Shown here: positions 25,535 through 34,542 of the stretch, piece after piece
Position numbering within the stretch: the first letter of the stretch is position 1
Layout of the letters: every line of letters begins with the position of its first letter
Assembly (NCBI GenBank): GCA_036504595.1
Contig: DASXUX010000109.1
Span: forward strand, 241,565 to 305,564
Direction of reading: 5' to 3'
Source: DASXUX01 sp036504595
Lineage (GTDB): Bacteria > Planctomycetota > SZUA-567 > H5-PLA8
Length of the DNA: 64,000 bases
Position numbers and translations under genes: made by a program
Notes under the pieces: generated by a model
Database searches by the model: none
The model's input: only the letters and a program-made list of their open reading frames with translations
What the model was told of the DNA's origin: nothing

Positions 25535-27406
25535 ATGTCGCCCAAAGATATCGCTTCTGGCAAGCCATTTGTACCGACCGAAGCCAGCACCGAGGCACCG
25601 AATGTCATGCTCCGGACATCGTCACGTTCCCCTGCGCCCTTGGAGCGCACTCCGCCGGAACCCACGCCGCGGAAGGTGGATGTCGTTTCGCTGGCGCCCA
25701 TCAGTGAAGCCATGGGCGAAGACAAATCGCCCAAGGAAATCCTGCAGCTTATTCTGAAAGCCGCCTTCAGCACCACCCGCGCGACCTCCGCAAGCCTGAT
25801 GCTGATCGACGGCGAAACCGGCACGCTGAGAGTCGAAGTCGCCGAAGGCTTCAAAAGCAAGCGCATCTTCAACACCGCGCTGAAGGTCGGTCAGGGCGTC
25901 ACGGGGTGGGTCGCTGAAACGGGCGTGCCGCTGCGTTTGGGCAACGTCCACAAGGATCCCCGTTACGTGCGCGTGCAGGAAGACCTGCGCAGCGAACTGG
26001 CCGTGCCGCTGAAGATCCGCGGACGCGTCATCGGTGTGATCTCTGTCGATTCGACGCGGCTCAATCATTTCACGACCGAGGACGAAGCGCTGCTTTCGTC
26101 CCTCGCGGCTCATTCCGCTCGTGTGATTCATACCACCCGGCTCTATGAGGAGACCCGCCGGCGCGCCGATGAACTGGAGTTGCTCAGCGAGGTCAGCCGG
26201 GGCCTTAACAGCACGCTGGATTTGCGAGCCGTGCTGGCTCAGGCCGTCGAACAAACCGCGCGCGTCTGCCGCGCCGAAGTGGTCTCCGTCTTCTTGAGCA
26301 GCGAGGACACGACGGCGCTCGAAATGGCCGCTTGCTACGGCGGGTCCGATCAATACCGTCTGCAGCCCGCGGTGCTGCTGGGCGGTTCGTTGCTCGGAAA
26401 TGTCATCGACGGGGGCAAGGCGGCGATCTACGCCAACGTCCACGCGGCCAACAAGGGTAAGGACTTCTTTATCGATCCCCGCGTCAGTTCCCTGCTGGCC
26501 GTGCCACTGATCTCCAAAGGCAAGCCCCTGGGGATCCTGTGCGTTTACGGAGCGAAGGGCCGTATCTTCGATTCGAATGACGAACGCCTGCTGACCAGCC
26601 TGGCGCGCTCCGCGGCTCTGGCCATCGAAAACGCGCGCGCGCACCGGCGCATGCTGGCGGCCGAGGAGCAGCTCCGCGCCGCGGAAAAATGCTCGATGCT
26701 GGGCGAACTGGCCGCGGGCCTGGCGCACGAAATCCGCAATCCGCTCACCAGCATCAAAATGCTATTTGCGTCGCTCTGCAGAACGCAGCAGCTTCCTGAA
26801 GAATCGGCGCAAGACGCCGAGATGATCCAAAAGCAGATCGGACGGCTGGAGACCATCGTTGACGGTTTTCTGGCCAGCGCGCGGTCGCAGGCCGCCACGG
26901 TCCAATTCAAAGCGCTGGATCTGAATGCCACCGTGGACGAATCGATGCTTCTGCTGGCCTCCTCGGCCAGCGAAGGCACGCGGCTGAACATCGAGGTTCC
27001 CGAAGGCGAACTGCTGGTGCGCGGCGACAGCACCCAGCTTTCGCAGATCATCTACAACCTGGTGCTCAACGCGATTCAGGCCGTGGACAAGCGCGGGCGG
27101 ATCAACGTCTCGACGGGCCGCGGCAACGGTGACGGCAAATCCGATGCAGTGTTCTTTCAAGTGAGCGATGACGGCCCCGGAATTTCCGAACAGGTTCGCG
27201 CCAAGCTGTTCCAGCCGTTCGTGACAACGAAAAAAAGCGGCGTGGGTCTGGGGCTGTCCATCGTCAAGCGCCTGGTGGAGTCGCACGAGGGGAAGCTGGA
27301 GGTCATTTCGCCATTGCCGGATCTCGGCCGCGGTGCGTGCTTCCGGGTCACCCTGCCGGCCATTTCAGCAGGAAGCGGCAGTAAGCAGTCAGAACCGCGA
27401 CCGTAA
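25535..27406 (+). CDS. GAF-GAF sensor histidine kinase (NtrB/AtoS-like output)
   Basis: Read from ATG 25535 the protein has 623 residues. After a Pro-rich N-terminus come two GAF domains (about 60-205 and 215-365), a HisKA domain with H-box GLAHEIRNPLTSIK and a HATPase domain with N-box NLVLNAIQAV, G1 DDGPGIS and G2 GVGLGLSIVKR. No membrane segment is seen, so it is a soluble sensor. It probably phosphorylates the response regulator encoded next. The GAF ligand is unknown. The C-terminal residues EPRP and the stop codon fall inside a dispersed repeat (27390-27416). Confidence 0.93.
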   Translation: MSPKDIASGKPFVPTEASTEAPNVMLRTSSRSPAPLERTPPEPTPRKVDVVSLAPISEAMGEDKSPKEILQLILKAAFSTTRATSASLMLIDGETGTLRVEVAEGFKSKRIFNTALKVGQGVTGWVAETGVPLRLGNVHKDPRYVRVQEDLRSELAVPLKIRGRVIGVISVDSTRLNHFTTEDEALLSSLAAHSARVIHTTRLYEETRRRADELELLSEVSRGLNSTLDLRAVLAQAVEQTARVCRAEVVSVFLSSEDTTALEMAACYGGSDQYRLQPAVLLGGSLLGNVIDGGKAAIYANVHAANKGKDFFIDPRVSSLLAVPLISKGKPLGILCVYGAKGRIFDSNDERLLTSLARSAALAIENARAHRRMLAAEEQLRAAEKCSMLGELAAGLAHEIRNPLTSIKMLFASLCRTQQLPEESAQDAEMIQKQIGRLETIVDGFLASARSQAATVQFKALDLNATVDESMLLLASSASEGTRLNIEVPEGELLVRGDSTQLSQIIYNLVLNAIQAVDKRGRINVSTGRGNGDGKSDAVFFQVSDDGPGISEQVRAKLFQPFVTTKKSGVGLGLSIVKRLVESHEGKLEVISPLPDLGRGACFRVTLPAISAGSGSKQSEPRP

Positions 27407-27416
27407 GGGAGCGGCG
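27390..27416. repeat. CAGAACCGCGACCGTAAGGGAGCGGCG dispersed repeat, copy 1
   Basis: It is identical over 27 bases to 34436-34462. It supplies the stop codon of the histidine kinase gene. The spurious peptide it encodes on the other strand (LPYGRGSD) occurs in both places. Confidence 0.75.
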
Positions 27417-27419
27417 CTC

Positions 27420-27480
27420 CGGTCCCCTCTCCCCCGCGAGGGGTAGCGCCGGCCTCCGTGCCGGTCGGGTGAGGGGGCGG
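27420..27480. repeat. Nested repeats: GCCGGCCTCCG element inside a CTCCCC/GAGGGG element
   Basis: The flanks (ggtcccctctcccccgcgagg and ggtgagggggcgg) match the elements at 36643-36690 and 63000-63043. The middle, normally agaggggttagg, is replaced by a GTAGCGCCGGCCTCCGTGCCGGT element (27443-27469). Confidence 0.65.
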
Positions 27481-27511
27481 AGCAGCGAAGGGCAAGGAGG
27501 CCGGGACGAAG

Positions 27512-29005
27512 ATGCAAAGAATACTGATCATCGACGACGACGAGGGCGTCTGTTACTCACTCGCGCGGCTCTTGTCCAACGACGACCGCCGCGTGACCGC
27601 AGTCCAGACGCCTGACGCCGGCTTCGAAGCTCTGCGCGGCGAAGATCCCGACCTGGTGCTGCTGGACGTCAAAATCCCTGGCGCCGACGGCCTGGAACTG
27701 CTGCGCAGCATTCGCCGGCAACGCCCGCGCCAACTGGTCGTCATGATGACGGCTCACGGCACCACCGAGACGGCTATCGAGGCGATGAAGCACGGCGCGT
27801 ACGACTACCTGATGAAACCGTTCGACACCGAAGTGCTCAACGGCGTTGTGGTGCGTGCTCTGGATAACGCGCGCTTGAACAAACGCGTCTTGGCCAGCCC
27901 CGGAAACCCGCTGGAACGCAAGCAGACGCCGGGCGAACGTGCCGCGGCAGCCGACCGGATCATCGGCCAATCGCCGGCAATGCACGAAGTCTGCAAGAAG
28001 ATCGGGCAGGTCGCTCCGCGCGAAGTTCCGGTGCTGATCCGCGGCGAGTCCGGGACCGGAAAGGAGCTGATCGCTCGCGCGCTGTGGCAACATTCCAAGC
28101 GTTCGGGGAAGGCGTTCCTGGCGGTCAACTGTGCGGCGATCCCAGAGACGTTGCTGGAAGGCGAACTGTTCGGGCACGAGAAGGGCTCATTCACCGGCGC
28201 TGAAAGCCGCAAGCTGGGCAAGTTCGAACAAGCCGACGAAGGCACGCTGTTCCTGGATGAAGTTGGCGATATGAGTATCGCCACGCAAGCCAAGATCCTG
28301 CGCGTGCTGCAAAGCAGCACGTTTGAGCGCGTTGGCGGGTCCGAAACGATCAAGGTCGATGTGCGCGTCGTCGCCGCGACGCACCAGAATCTGGAGCGGC
28401 TGGTCAAGGAAGGTAAATTTCGCGAGGACTTGTACTACCGGCTGCGCGTGATGGAGATCACGCTGCCGTCGCTTCGTGAACGACGCCAGGACATTCCGGA
28501 ATTGGTACGCTATTTCGTGAACCGTCACCGTGAGGCGCTGCTCAGCGAAGCCACGGATGTCTCTCCGGCGGCTTTGGACGCCTTGCAGACCCAGGACTGG
28601 CCGGGCAATATTCGGCAGCTTGAGAACGTGATCCGTCGCGCTCTGGTGCTCTGCAACGGCAGCATTATCAACACCGATCACCTGGATTTTGGCCCCGACA
28701 GTGCCCATAGCGAACTGGGCGCCGTGGGCGGAGGCGGCCACGCCGCGCCGGCAACTTCGGCCAACCCGCCCGTGATCGCTGCGCCTGTAAATGGCGCGGA
28801 CGATCTGGACAAGCTGGTCGAACGCCTGTTGAGCAGCGGCCGGACCGCGTTGATCGAGGACATGGAGCGCCTATTGATCGGCCGCGCGCTGGAGAAGTTG
28901 AACGGCAATCAACTCCAGACCGCCAAGCTGCTGGGCATCACGCGCAACACGCTGCGCAGCCGGATCGAGAAGTACGGTCTGCGTCCGAAGGTGAAGGTGA
29001 TGTAG
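27512..29005 (+). CDS. Sigma-54-dependent response regulator (NtrC family)
   Basis: The 497-residue product has a receiver domain with acidic triad DDD at 8-10, phospho-acceptor Asp52 and Lys102. An AAA+ domain follows with Walker A GESGTGKE (178-185), the sigma-54 contact loop as GSFTGA (225-230, Ser in place of Ala) and Walker B LFLDE. A C-terminal Fis-type helix-turn-helix is in AKLLGITRNTLRSRIEKYG. It activates sigma-54 promoters when phosphorylated. It follows the histidine kinase by 105 bases and is preceded by AAGGAGG. The target genes are unknown; no sigma-54 gene lies in the window. Confidence 0.95.
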   Translation: MQRILIIDDDEGVCYSLARLLSNDDRRVTAVQTPDAGFEALRGEDPDLVLLDVKIPGADGLELLRSIRRQRPRQLVVMMTAHGTTETAIEAMKHGAYDYLMKPFDTEVLNGVVVRALDNARLNKRVLASPGNPLERKQTPGERAAAADRIIGQSPAMHEVCKKIGQVAPREVPVLIRGESGTGKELIARALWQHSKRSGKAFLAVNCAAIPETLLEGELFGHEKGSFTGAESRKLGKFEQADEGTLFLDEVGDMSIATQAKILRVLQSSTFERVGGSETIKVDVRVVAATHQNLERLVKEGKFREDLYYRLRVMEITLPSLRERRQDIPELVRYFVNRHREALLSEATDVSPAALDALQTQDWPGNIRQLENVIRRALVLCNGSIINTDHLDFGPDSAHSELGAVGGGGHAAPATSANPPVIAAPVNGADDLDKLVERLLSSGRTALIEDMERLLIGRALEKLNGNQLQTAKLLGITRNTLRSRIEKYGLRPKVKVM

Positions 29006-29012
29006 GGGTTGA

Positions 29013-31619
29013 CTACTGGCACCACGCCGGGTGTTCCTTCAGCAACAGCGTGAGCTGGTCCGCAGGCACCGGTTTCGAATACAGGAAGCCTTGGACATGG
29101 CGGCAGCGGAGCGTCTTCAAGAGATCTTGCTGCTCTTTTGTTTCCACGCCTTCGGCCACGGAGTCCATTTTCAGATTCTCAGCCAGGGACACGATCGTGC
29201 GGACGATCTCAGTGTTGCTGTTGGCTTTGTCCATCGCGCTGACGAACGAGCGGTCGATCTTCAGCACGTCGATCGGGAACCGGTGCAGATAACTGAGCGA
29301 CGAATAGCCCGTGCCGAAATCGTCGAGCACCAGATGGACCTGCAAATCCTTCAGGCGTTGGAGCACCGACGAGACCGCTTCGCCGTACTCCATCAACACG
29401 CTTTCGGTGAGCTCCAGCTTTAGCGAGCCCGGTGCGAGCCCCGTTTCCTCGATCGTCTTCCTGACCAACGCGACCAGGTTGGGCTGCACGAACATCTTGC
29501 TGGAGAGATTCACGTTGACGTATGAAAGCCCATTGCACGCGCCGCTCCGCTTCCAGGTGTTCATCTGCCGGCATGCTTCGCGCAACACCCACCAGCTCAA
29601 CGGTATGATCAGCCGGTTCTCTTCGGCCAGCGGGATGAACTCCATCGGAGGAATCAGCTTGCCGCCCGGTTTTTGCCAGCGGATCAGCGCTTCCACGCCC
29701 ACGAGCTTGCCGGTATCCAGCGCAACGATCGGCTGGTAGTGCAGCACGAACTCCTGGCGTTCCAGCGCCCGGCGCAGGTCGCCTTCCAATTGGAGTACCG
29801 AAACTGCTTTGGCGTGCATGCCGGGCTGGAAAACCAGGCAGCGCTTGTCCAGCTCCTTGGCGCGGCGCATCGCCGTGTCGGCATCGCGCAGCATTTCTTC
29901 CGCGTGTCCGTAGCTGGGATGGTTCAACACAATGCCCATGCTGCATTGAATGAAAACTTCCTGCGAACCGATCAGGAACTGGCGCACCAGTTCCTGCTGC
30001 AGGCGCGCGGCTTCGCCTTCGACGCTCAGGTTGCTCTCCGTGTGCTCCAGCAGGATCGCGAACTCCGCACCGCCCAGCCGGGCCACCGTGTCGCCGGCCC
30101 GCAGCGCTTGAGTCAAGCGATGCGAAATGTCCATTAGCAGCCGGTCGCCGAACTTGTGCCCCAGGCTGTCGTTCACCACGTCGAATCGGTTGATCGCCAG
30201 GAACACGACGCCGAAGCGCGACTCGGCTGCGCGCGCGCTGCGCTGCATCGCCTGCTTCACGCGATCGATGAACAGCGCGCGATTCGGCAGCCCGGTCAGG
30301 ATGTCGTAGAACGCATCGTGCCGCACTTGCAGCTCAGCGGCTTTTCGCGAGGTAATGTCGGTCTGCGAACCGACCATGCGCGACGGGGTCTTCCCGGAGT
30401 CTACAACGGCCATGCCCCGGCTGAGCATCCAGCGGTACGTGCCGTCTTTGTGCAGGATGCGGTACTCTTTTTCCAGATGGGCGCTGTCGCCGGACAGGTG
30501 CGCTGCGATCTCCGCGCGCAAGGCCTCCAGATCCTCCGGATGCACGCGCTTGAACCACTCGTCGGGGCTGGTGCCGATCTCGTCCGGCGTGCGGCCGATC
30601 ATGGCTTTCCAGCGCGGCGAGAAGTAGATTTCCTGCGCGCGCAGGTTCCAATCCCACAGCCCATCGTTGGCGCCTTTTGCCGCCAGCGCATATCGCTCTT
30701 CGCTTTCGCGCAGCGCAGCTTCCTGGCGATGGCGCTCCGTGACATCCCGCGCGATACACAGCATCAGCTTTCGGCCGCCCAGTTCCAGCAGACCGTTGCG
30801 CGTTTCGACCGGGAACTTGCTGCGGTCTTTGCGCAGATAGACATCTTGCAGAAGCACGGCTCGCCCAGGTTCCACCTGCGCCCACACATGCCCCAACGCC
30901 TGAGGGTTGAACTCGGCGACGATGTCCCGCAATGTCAGGCCCAACAATTCCTCGCGCGAATAGCCGAGCTGCTCGCAAGCCGCTTCATTGACCATCACCA
31001 CGCGGCCGTCGCTGTCGTAGAGATACAGCGCGTCCATGTGTTCGATCAACTTCTTCATCCGCTCGCCGCCTTCGCGCAGAGCGTCTTCCGCCTTGCGCCG
31101 TTCGACGACTTCGCTTTGCAGCTTGACGTTGGTGCGGGACAGCTCCTCGGTGCGCTGGCGCACGCGGTCCTCAAGCTGCGCGTGCGCGGCGCGGAGGGCT
31201 TGGACCGCGCGCCGGTACTTGAGAATCGCTCGGACGCGGGCTGCTAGAAGCGTGAAGTTGAGCGGCTGGACGATGTAGTCGCTGCCGCCGCATTCAAACG
31301 CGCGGACCTGCAGCGCCTCCACCGGATCACCCATCAGGATGACAGGGATCAGGTGCAACACTGGATCTGCTCGCATCTTTGTGCAGATTTCGAAGCCGGA
31401 TGGATCCCGTACCGAGACTTGGCAGATGACCAGATCCACCTCTTCATTGCGGGCCATCACCAAAGGGCTCTGCCCTGGACCGATCACCAACACATTGTGC
31501 AGTTGCTGTTCAAGACAGTGTGTGACTTGGCCGAGGGAGGACTCCTCGCCTATAAGCAGGAGCGTGCCCGGACGCTCAAACGTCTGCGTTCGGACTGAAT
31601 CACTAGACAACATAGCCAT
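29013..31619 (-). CDS. REC-PAS-PAS-GGDEF-EAL cyclic-di-GMP protein
   Basis: Read from ATG 31619 the protein has about 868 residues. It starts with a receiver-like domain, then a coiled coil, two PAS domains (QLGYSREELLGLT; AMIGRTPDEIG with a PAC segment), a GGDEF domain and an EAL domain. The GGDEF site is altered (GGAEF, and NRFDVVNDSLGH lacks the first metal Asp), so cyclase activity is unlikely. The EAL domain keeps EALIRW, NVNLSS, LELTES, DDFGTGYSS and EGVET, so it should hydrolyse cyclic-di-GMP. The longer frame to 31784 lacks a start site. Confidence 0.9.
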   Translation of the reverse strand: MAMLSSDSVRTQTFERPGTLLLIGEESSLGQVTHCLEQQLHNVLVIGPGQSPLVMARNEEVDLVICQVSVRDPSGFEICTKMRADPVLHLIPVILMGDPVEALQVRAFECGGSDYIVQPLNFTLLAARVRAILKYRRAVQALRAAHAQLEDRVRQRTEELSRTNVKLQSEVVERRKAEDALREGGERMKKLIEHMDALYLYDSDGRVVMVNEAACEQLGYSREELLGLTLRDIVAEFNPQALGHVWAQVEPGRAVLLQDVYLRKDRSKFPVETRNGLLELGGRKLMLCIARDVTERHRQEAALRESEERYALAAKGANDGLWDWNLRAQEIYFSPRWKAMIGRTPDEIGTSPDEWFKRVHPEDLEALRAEIAAHLSGDSAHLEKEYRILHKDGTYRWMLSRGMAVVDSGKTPSRMVGSQTDITSRKAAELQVRHDAFYDILTGLPNRALFIDRVKQAMQRSARAAESRFGVVFLAINRFDVVNDSLGHKFGDRLLMDISHRLTQALRAGDTVARLGGAEFAILLEHTESNLSVEGEAARLQQELVRQFLIGSQEVFIQCSMGIVLNHPSYGHAEEMLRDADTAMRRAKELDKRCLVFQPGMHAKAVSVLQLEGDLRRALERQEFVLHYQPIVALDTGKLVGVEALIRWQKPGGKLIPPMEFIPLAEENRLIIPLSWWVLREACRQMNTWKRSGACNGLSYVNVNLSSKMFVQPNLVALVRKTIEETGLAPGSLKLELTESVLMEYGEAVSSVLQRLKDLQVHLVLDDFGTGYSSLSYLHRFPIDVLKIDRSFVSAMDKANSNTEIVRTIVSLAENLKMDSVAEGVETKEQQDLLKTLRCRHVQGFLYSKPVPADQLTLLLKEHPAWCQ

Positions 31620-31889
31620 AATGACGCTCTCTGCGCCAACGATGCGGCAAGTTAGCGTTTTTTGCAGCACATCGTGCCGTTCCCGGGAACTGCGCGTGGT
31701 GCATACAAAACCTGGGCCGCAAAAAGGTGCAAAAAAGTATTTCTGTGCACCTTTTGAAGAAAAACGCCAACCTCCGTTGACCAAACGACTTACATGCCTA
31801 GCCTGGAGCCTGTGTTATCGAAGTCAAGGAAACTACTACCATAGCGTGCTGCACAATGCAAACGAAAATAGGAAGAATTGACTAGCGAG

Positions 31890-31968
31890 CATTTCTCACT
31901 GCTTGCGGCGTGTTATGGGCGTCTTGCCCCTGCGCACGGGTTGGAAGCCCGGGGTGCGGTGAGAAATG
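31890..31968. other. Structured 79-nt element between sigma factor and EAL gene
   Basis: A perfect 10-bp stem (CATTTCTCAC 31890-31899 with GTGAGAAATG 31959-31968) encloses two further hairpins (GGGC/GCCC and GGG/CCC types). It lies just past the sigma factor stop and about 270 bases upstream of the EAL gene start. It could be a terminator, a structured 3' end or a leader element. No T-tract follows on either strand. Confidence 0.5.
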
Positions 31969-31972
31969 ACGT

Positions 31973-33019
31973 CTACGCTTCGGGGCTGGAATCGCTAGCC
32001 TGCACCGTCGAACCGCTGGGATTGATGATACGGCGCGTGACCGATTTGCCCCGAATGGATGTCCTTTTGGGTGTCTTCTCCGGAGTGGCTAGAGGCAACC
32101 GCTGCTTGGGCTTGGCCGGCCGATTTCCATGCTCTTCGGCTTCTTTGCGCTCCTGCCGGCGCGCCTCCCGTTCGCGTTCTTCGCGCTCGTCTTTCTGCTG
32201 CAGGAAGATCTGGAGCTTGCGAAGCGCCTGGTTTTCAATCTGCCGTACACGTTCGCGTGTCAGACCGATCCGCTCGCCAATCTTCTCGAGCGTGCAGGGT
32301 TCCGTCTCTCCCAGGTTCTCGTTCGACGAAAGCCCATAGCGCAATTCGATAATATTGCGCTCGCGTTCGGTCAGCGCCAAATCCAGCGCTGAAAGAAGCG
32401 CTTCGCGGTCGTACTCCCCCGGCAACCCAGTTTGTTCCACCCGGCCGGGCAGATCAAGGTCAAAGACATCCTCGCCATCGCCGCTGCGGCCGACGGGGGC
32501 AGAGGCGCTGAGCGCCTGCCGGACAATCGCGATCTTGCTCGGTGAAAGCTTTAGAACTTTGCCGATCTCATCCGGCGTGGGATCGCGCCCAAGTTTCTGC
32601 GCCAATGTGGAAGTTGCCCGTTTCCATCGGGTGAGCACCTCGATCATATAAGCGGGAACGCGAACGGACTTAACCTTGTTAATGAGAGCCCGACGGATGG
32701 TTTGTTTGATCCACCACGAGGCGTATGTCGAGAACTTGCAGCCTTGGTCTGGGGAAAAACGCCCCACCGCCTTCAACAGGCCCAGATTCCCTTCCTCGAT
32801 CAAGTCGAGGAAAGACATGCCGCGTTCATTATAGTTCTTGGCAATGCTCACGACGAGCCGCAGGTTCGAGCGGATCATGCGGTCGCGTGCTTCCGTGTCG
32901 CCTTGAGCGATTCGGTGAGCCAACTCCCGCTCTTCCTCGATCGTGAGCAGTTTGTATCTGCTGATCTCGGAAAGGTATAGTTCAACTTCTGCGTCGCTGC
33001 CAGCCGTGGCGGTAACCCT
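31973..33019 (-). CDS. Sigma-70 family sigma factor (RpoD/SigA-like), 5' end abnormal
   Basis: Conserved regions run in order: region 1.2 (YLSEISRYKLLTIEEERELAHRIAQGD), region 2 (DLIEEGNLGLLKAVGRF, KFSTYASWWIKQTIRRAL), region 3, and region 4 with helix-turn-helix (IGERIGLTRERVRQIENQALRKL). A basic tail of about 75 residues follows. Region 1.2 begins upstream of the only standard start in this frame (TTG 32923). The frame is open back to TAA 33022-33020 but has no ATG, GTG or TTG there. A frameshift, a non-standard start or a sequence error near 33000-33036 is implied; ATG 33036 is one base out of frame. The coordinates give the open frame. Confidence 0.82.
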   Translation of the reverse strand, partial: RVTATAGSDAEVELYLSEISRYKLLTIEEERELAHRIAQGDTEARDRMIRSNLRLVVSIAKNYNERGMSFLDLIEEGNLGLLKAVGRFSPDQGCKFSTYASWWIKQTIRRALINKVKSVRVPAYMIEVLTRWKRATSTLAQKLGRDPTPDEIGKVLKLSPSKIAIVRQALSASAPVGRSGDGEDVFDLDLPGRVEQTGLPGEYDREALLSALDLALTERERNIIELRYGLSSNENLGETEPCTLEKIGERIGLTRERVRQIENQALRKLQIFLQQKDEREEREREARRQERKEAEEHGNRPAKPKQRLPLATPEKTPKRTSIRGKSVTRRIINPSGSTVQASDSSPEA

Positions 33020-33143
33020 TTATGCAGAACCCGCATCCAGCACGGACGAACGAGTCAGCAATATAGCTGCCACAGGTCTGTCTGCAACAGCGCAGCCGGA
33101 GATTTCGAATTTGCGGAAAATCTCTGTGCCCCTCAGTTGTTCC

Positions 33144-33171
33144 TTGACACCAAAAACCGGAGTGATAGACA
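33144..33171 (+). promoter_or_regulatory. Possible promoter of the HU/IHF gene
   Basis: A perfect TTGACA (33144-33149) is followed after 16 bases by TAGACA (33166-33171), about 95 bases before the GTG start. The -10 box is a poor match, so support is moderate. Confidence 0.4.
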
Positions 33172-33266
33172 GTTGCCAACACGAATACCTCAGGGGGGTT
33201 ACGTGAGCCTCCGGGACATGTCAGTCCAACGGACGGCAATGCGTGCTGGATGATGGGAGAACAGCA

Positions 33267-33602
33267 GTGACTAAGAATGATATGGTGATTGAGATTGCCA
33301 AGAAGACCAACGTTGAGCAGCAGAAGGTCAAGCAGATAGTGCAGTTAACACTCGACAGTATCGTTGACATCCTCACCTCGGAGAAACGCATCGAATTGCG
33401 CAACTTCGGCGTTTTTGAGGTCCGCACGCGAAAAGCACGCAAGGCGCGTAATCCCCGCACCGGGGCCGAGGTCATGGTGCCGAGCAAGCAAGTCGTTACG
33501 TTCAAAGCCGGTAAGATCATGGAAGAACGCATCGAAACCGCACCGGTTCCCGCACAGCCGGAGCCCGCACACGGCGCCGGAACCACTGTCAGCTCCCAAT
33601 AA
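33267..33602 (+). CDS. HU/IHF family DNA-binding protein
   Basis: The 111-residue product starts VTKNDMVIEIAKKTNVEQQKV, a typical HU/IHF N-terminus, and carries the beta-arm region RNFGVFEVRTRKARKARNPRTG with the intercalating Pro in the RNPRTG loop. A short Pro/Ala tail of about 20 residues is added. GTG 33267 is preferred over 33243 because GGGAGA lies just upstream. These dimers bend DNA. It faces away from the sigma factor gene and ends just before a terminator-like hairpin. Confidence 0.93.
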   Translation: MTKNDMVIEIAKKTNVEQQKVKQIVQLTLDSIVDILTSEKRIELRNFGVFEVRTRKARKARNPRTGAEVMVPSKQVVTFKAGKIMEERIETAPVPAQPEPAHGAGTTVSSQ

Positions 33603-33650
33603 ACTATCCTTTTTGCCCTAATAAAAAATGTTGCAGATCGGCTAATCAGC

Positions 33651-33675
33651 GGGCGTCTTAACGACGCCCGTGTTT
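33651..33675 (+). terminator. Terminator-like hairpin after the HU/IHF gene
   Basis: The 8-bp stem CGGGCGTC/GACGCCCG with loop TTAAC is followed by TGTTT, a weak U-tract. Confidence 0.55.
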
Positions 33676-33764
33676 GCCATTGAGCCCCGCCGCTAAACCG
33701 GTTACGTTTATGTGGCAGCGGGCTGTTCTGCATTTAGAAACTTAACGGAAAGTGCGAATCCACT

Positions 33765-34433
33765 TTGAGCACTCCAGCGTCTAAACCCTCGGCAGCCGGT
33801 AGTCGCGACACTCCTGTTGCGGGTGCCGGGACGGCCAGCGATGAAGACTTGGTTGTTCGTGCTGCTGCGGGAGATGGAGACGCTTTTGAAATCCTCGTCT
33901 CCCGCTACCAGGACCGCGTGTTCAACACGCTGACGCGCTTGTGCGGTTCGGGTGAAGAAGCGGAGGATCTGGCGCAGGAGACGTTCATGAAGGCGTACCG
34001 CTCATTGAACAGCTTCCGGCAAGGCAGCCGATTCTACACCTGGCTTTTCCGGATCGCCGTCAATACCGCCCTCTCCCAGCGCCGCCAGCATGTCCGCCGC
34101 AGGGCGCACGAAGGGCTGCGGCTGGATGCCTCCGGCGTGGACGAGGATGGCGAACGCGGCCTGAACGAAGTGGTGGCGGACCCGCGAAGCAAAGACCCCG
34201 CGGGAGAGATGGAACAGGAACAGATTCGGGAGCGCGTGCGGGAAGGTCTGGCTCAGATCGACGGCGATTACCGGACGATCCTGTTGCTGCGCGAAGTGGA
34301 AGGCATGGATTACGACGCGATTAGCGACACGCTGGACCTCAGTCGTGCCGCCGTTAAATCGCGGCTGCATCGGGCTCGGCTGGAGATGGCGCGCATCCTG
34401 AAGGACTTGCGCCCGCTGGGTGCGGCACAGTAG
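33765..34433 (+). CDS. ECF sigma factor (RpoE/SigW-like)
   Basis: The 222-residue product has sigma region 2 (AFEILVSRYQDRVFNTLTRL, DLAQETFMKAYRSL, FYTWLFRIAVN) and region 4 (IDGDYRTILLLREVEGMDYDAISD, with helix-turn-helix DLSRAAVKSRLHRARLEM), without regions 1 and 3, the ECF layout. A Ser/Ala-rich extension of 25 residues precedes region 2. The start appears to be TTG 33765. It is followed after 109 bases by an anti-sigma factor gene, its likely partner, so it probably answers an envelope signal. Confidence 0.93.
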   Translation: MSTPASKPSAAGSRDTPVAGAGTASDEDLVVRAAAGDGDAFEILVSRYQDRVFNTLTRLCGSGEEAEDLAQETFMKAYRSLNSFRQGSRFYTWLFRIAVNTALSQRRQHVRRRAHEGLRLDASGVDEDGERGLNEVVADPRSKDPAGEMEQEQIRERVREGLAQIDGDYRTILLLREVEGMDYDAISDTLDLSRAAVKSRLHRARLEMARILKDLRPLGAAQ

Positions 34434-34435
34434 AT

Positions 34436-34462
34436 CAGAACCGCGACCGTAAGGGAGCGGCG
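34436..34462. repeat. CAGAACCGCGACCGTAAGGGAGCGGCG dispersed repeat, copy 2
   Basis: It is identical to 27390-27416 and starts three bases after the ECF sigma stop. AATCCGC heptamers follow at 34496-34527, just before the anti-sigma gene. Confidence 0.75.
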
Positions 34463-34542
34463 GAAGCGGACGAGCGGGCGCGAAGTCGGTGCCCTCAATC
34501 CGCAATCCGAAATCTGCAATCCGTAATTGATCGGGGTGGCCC

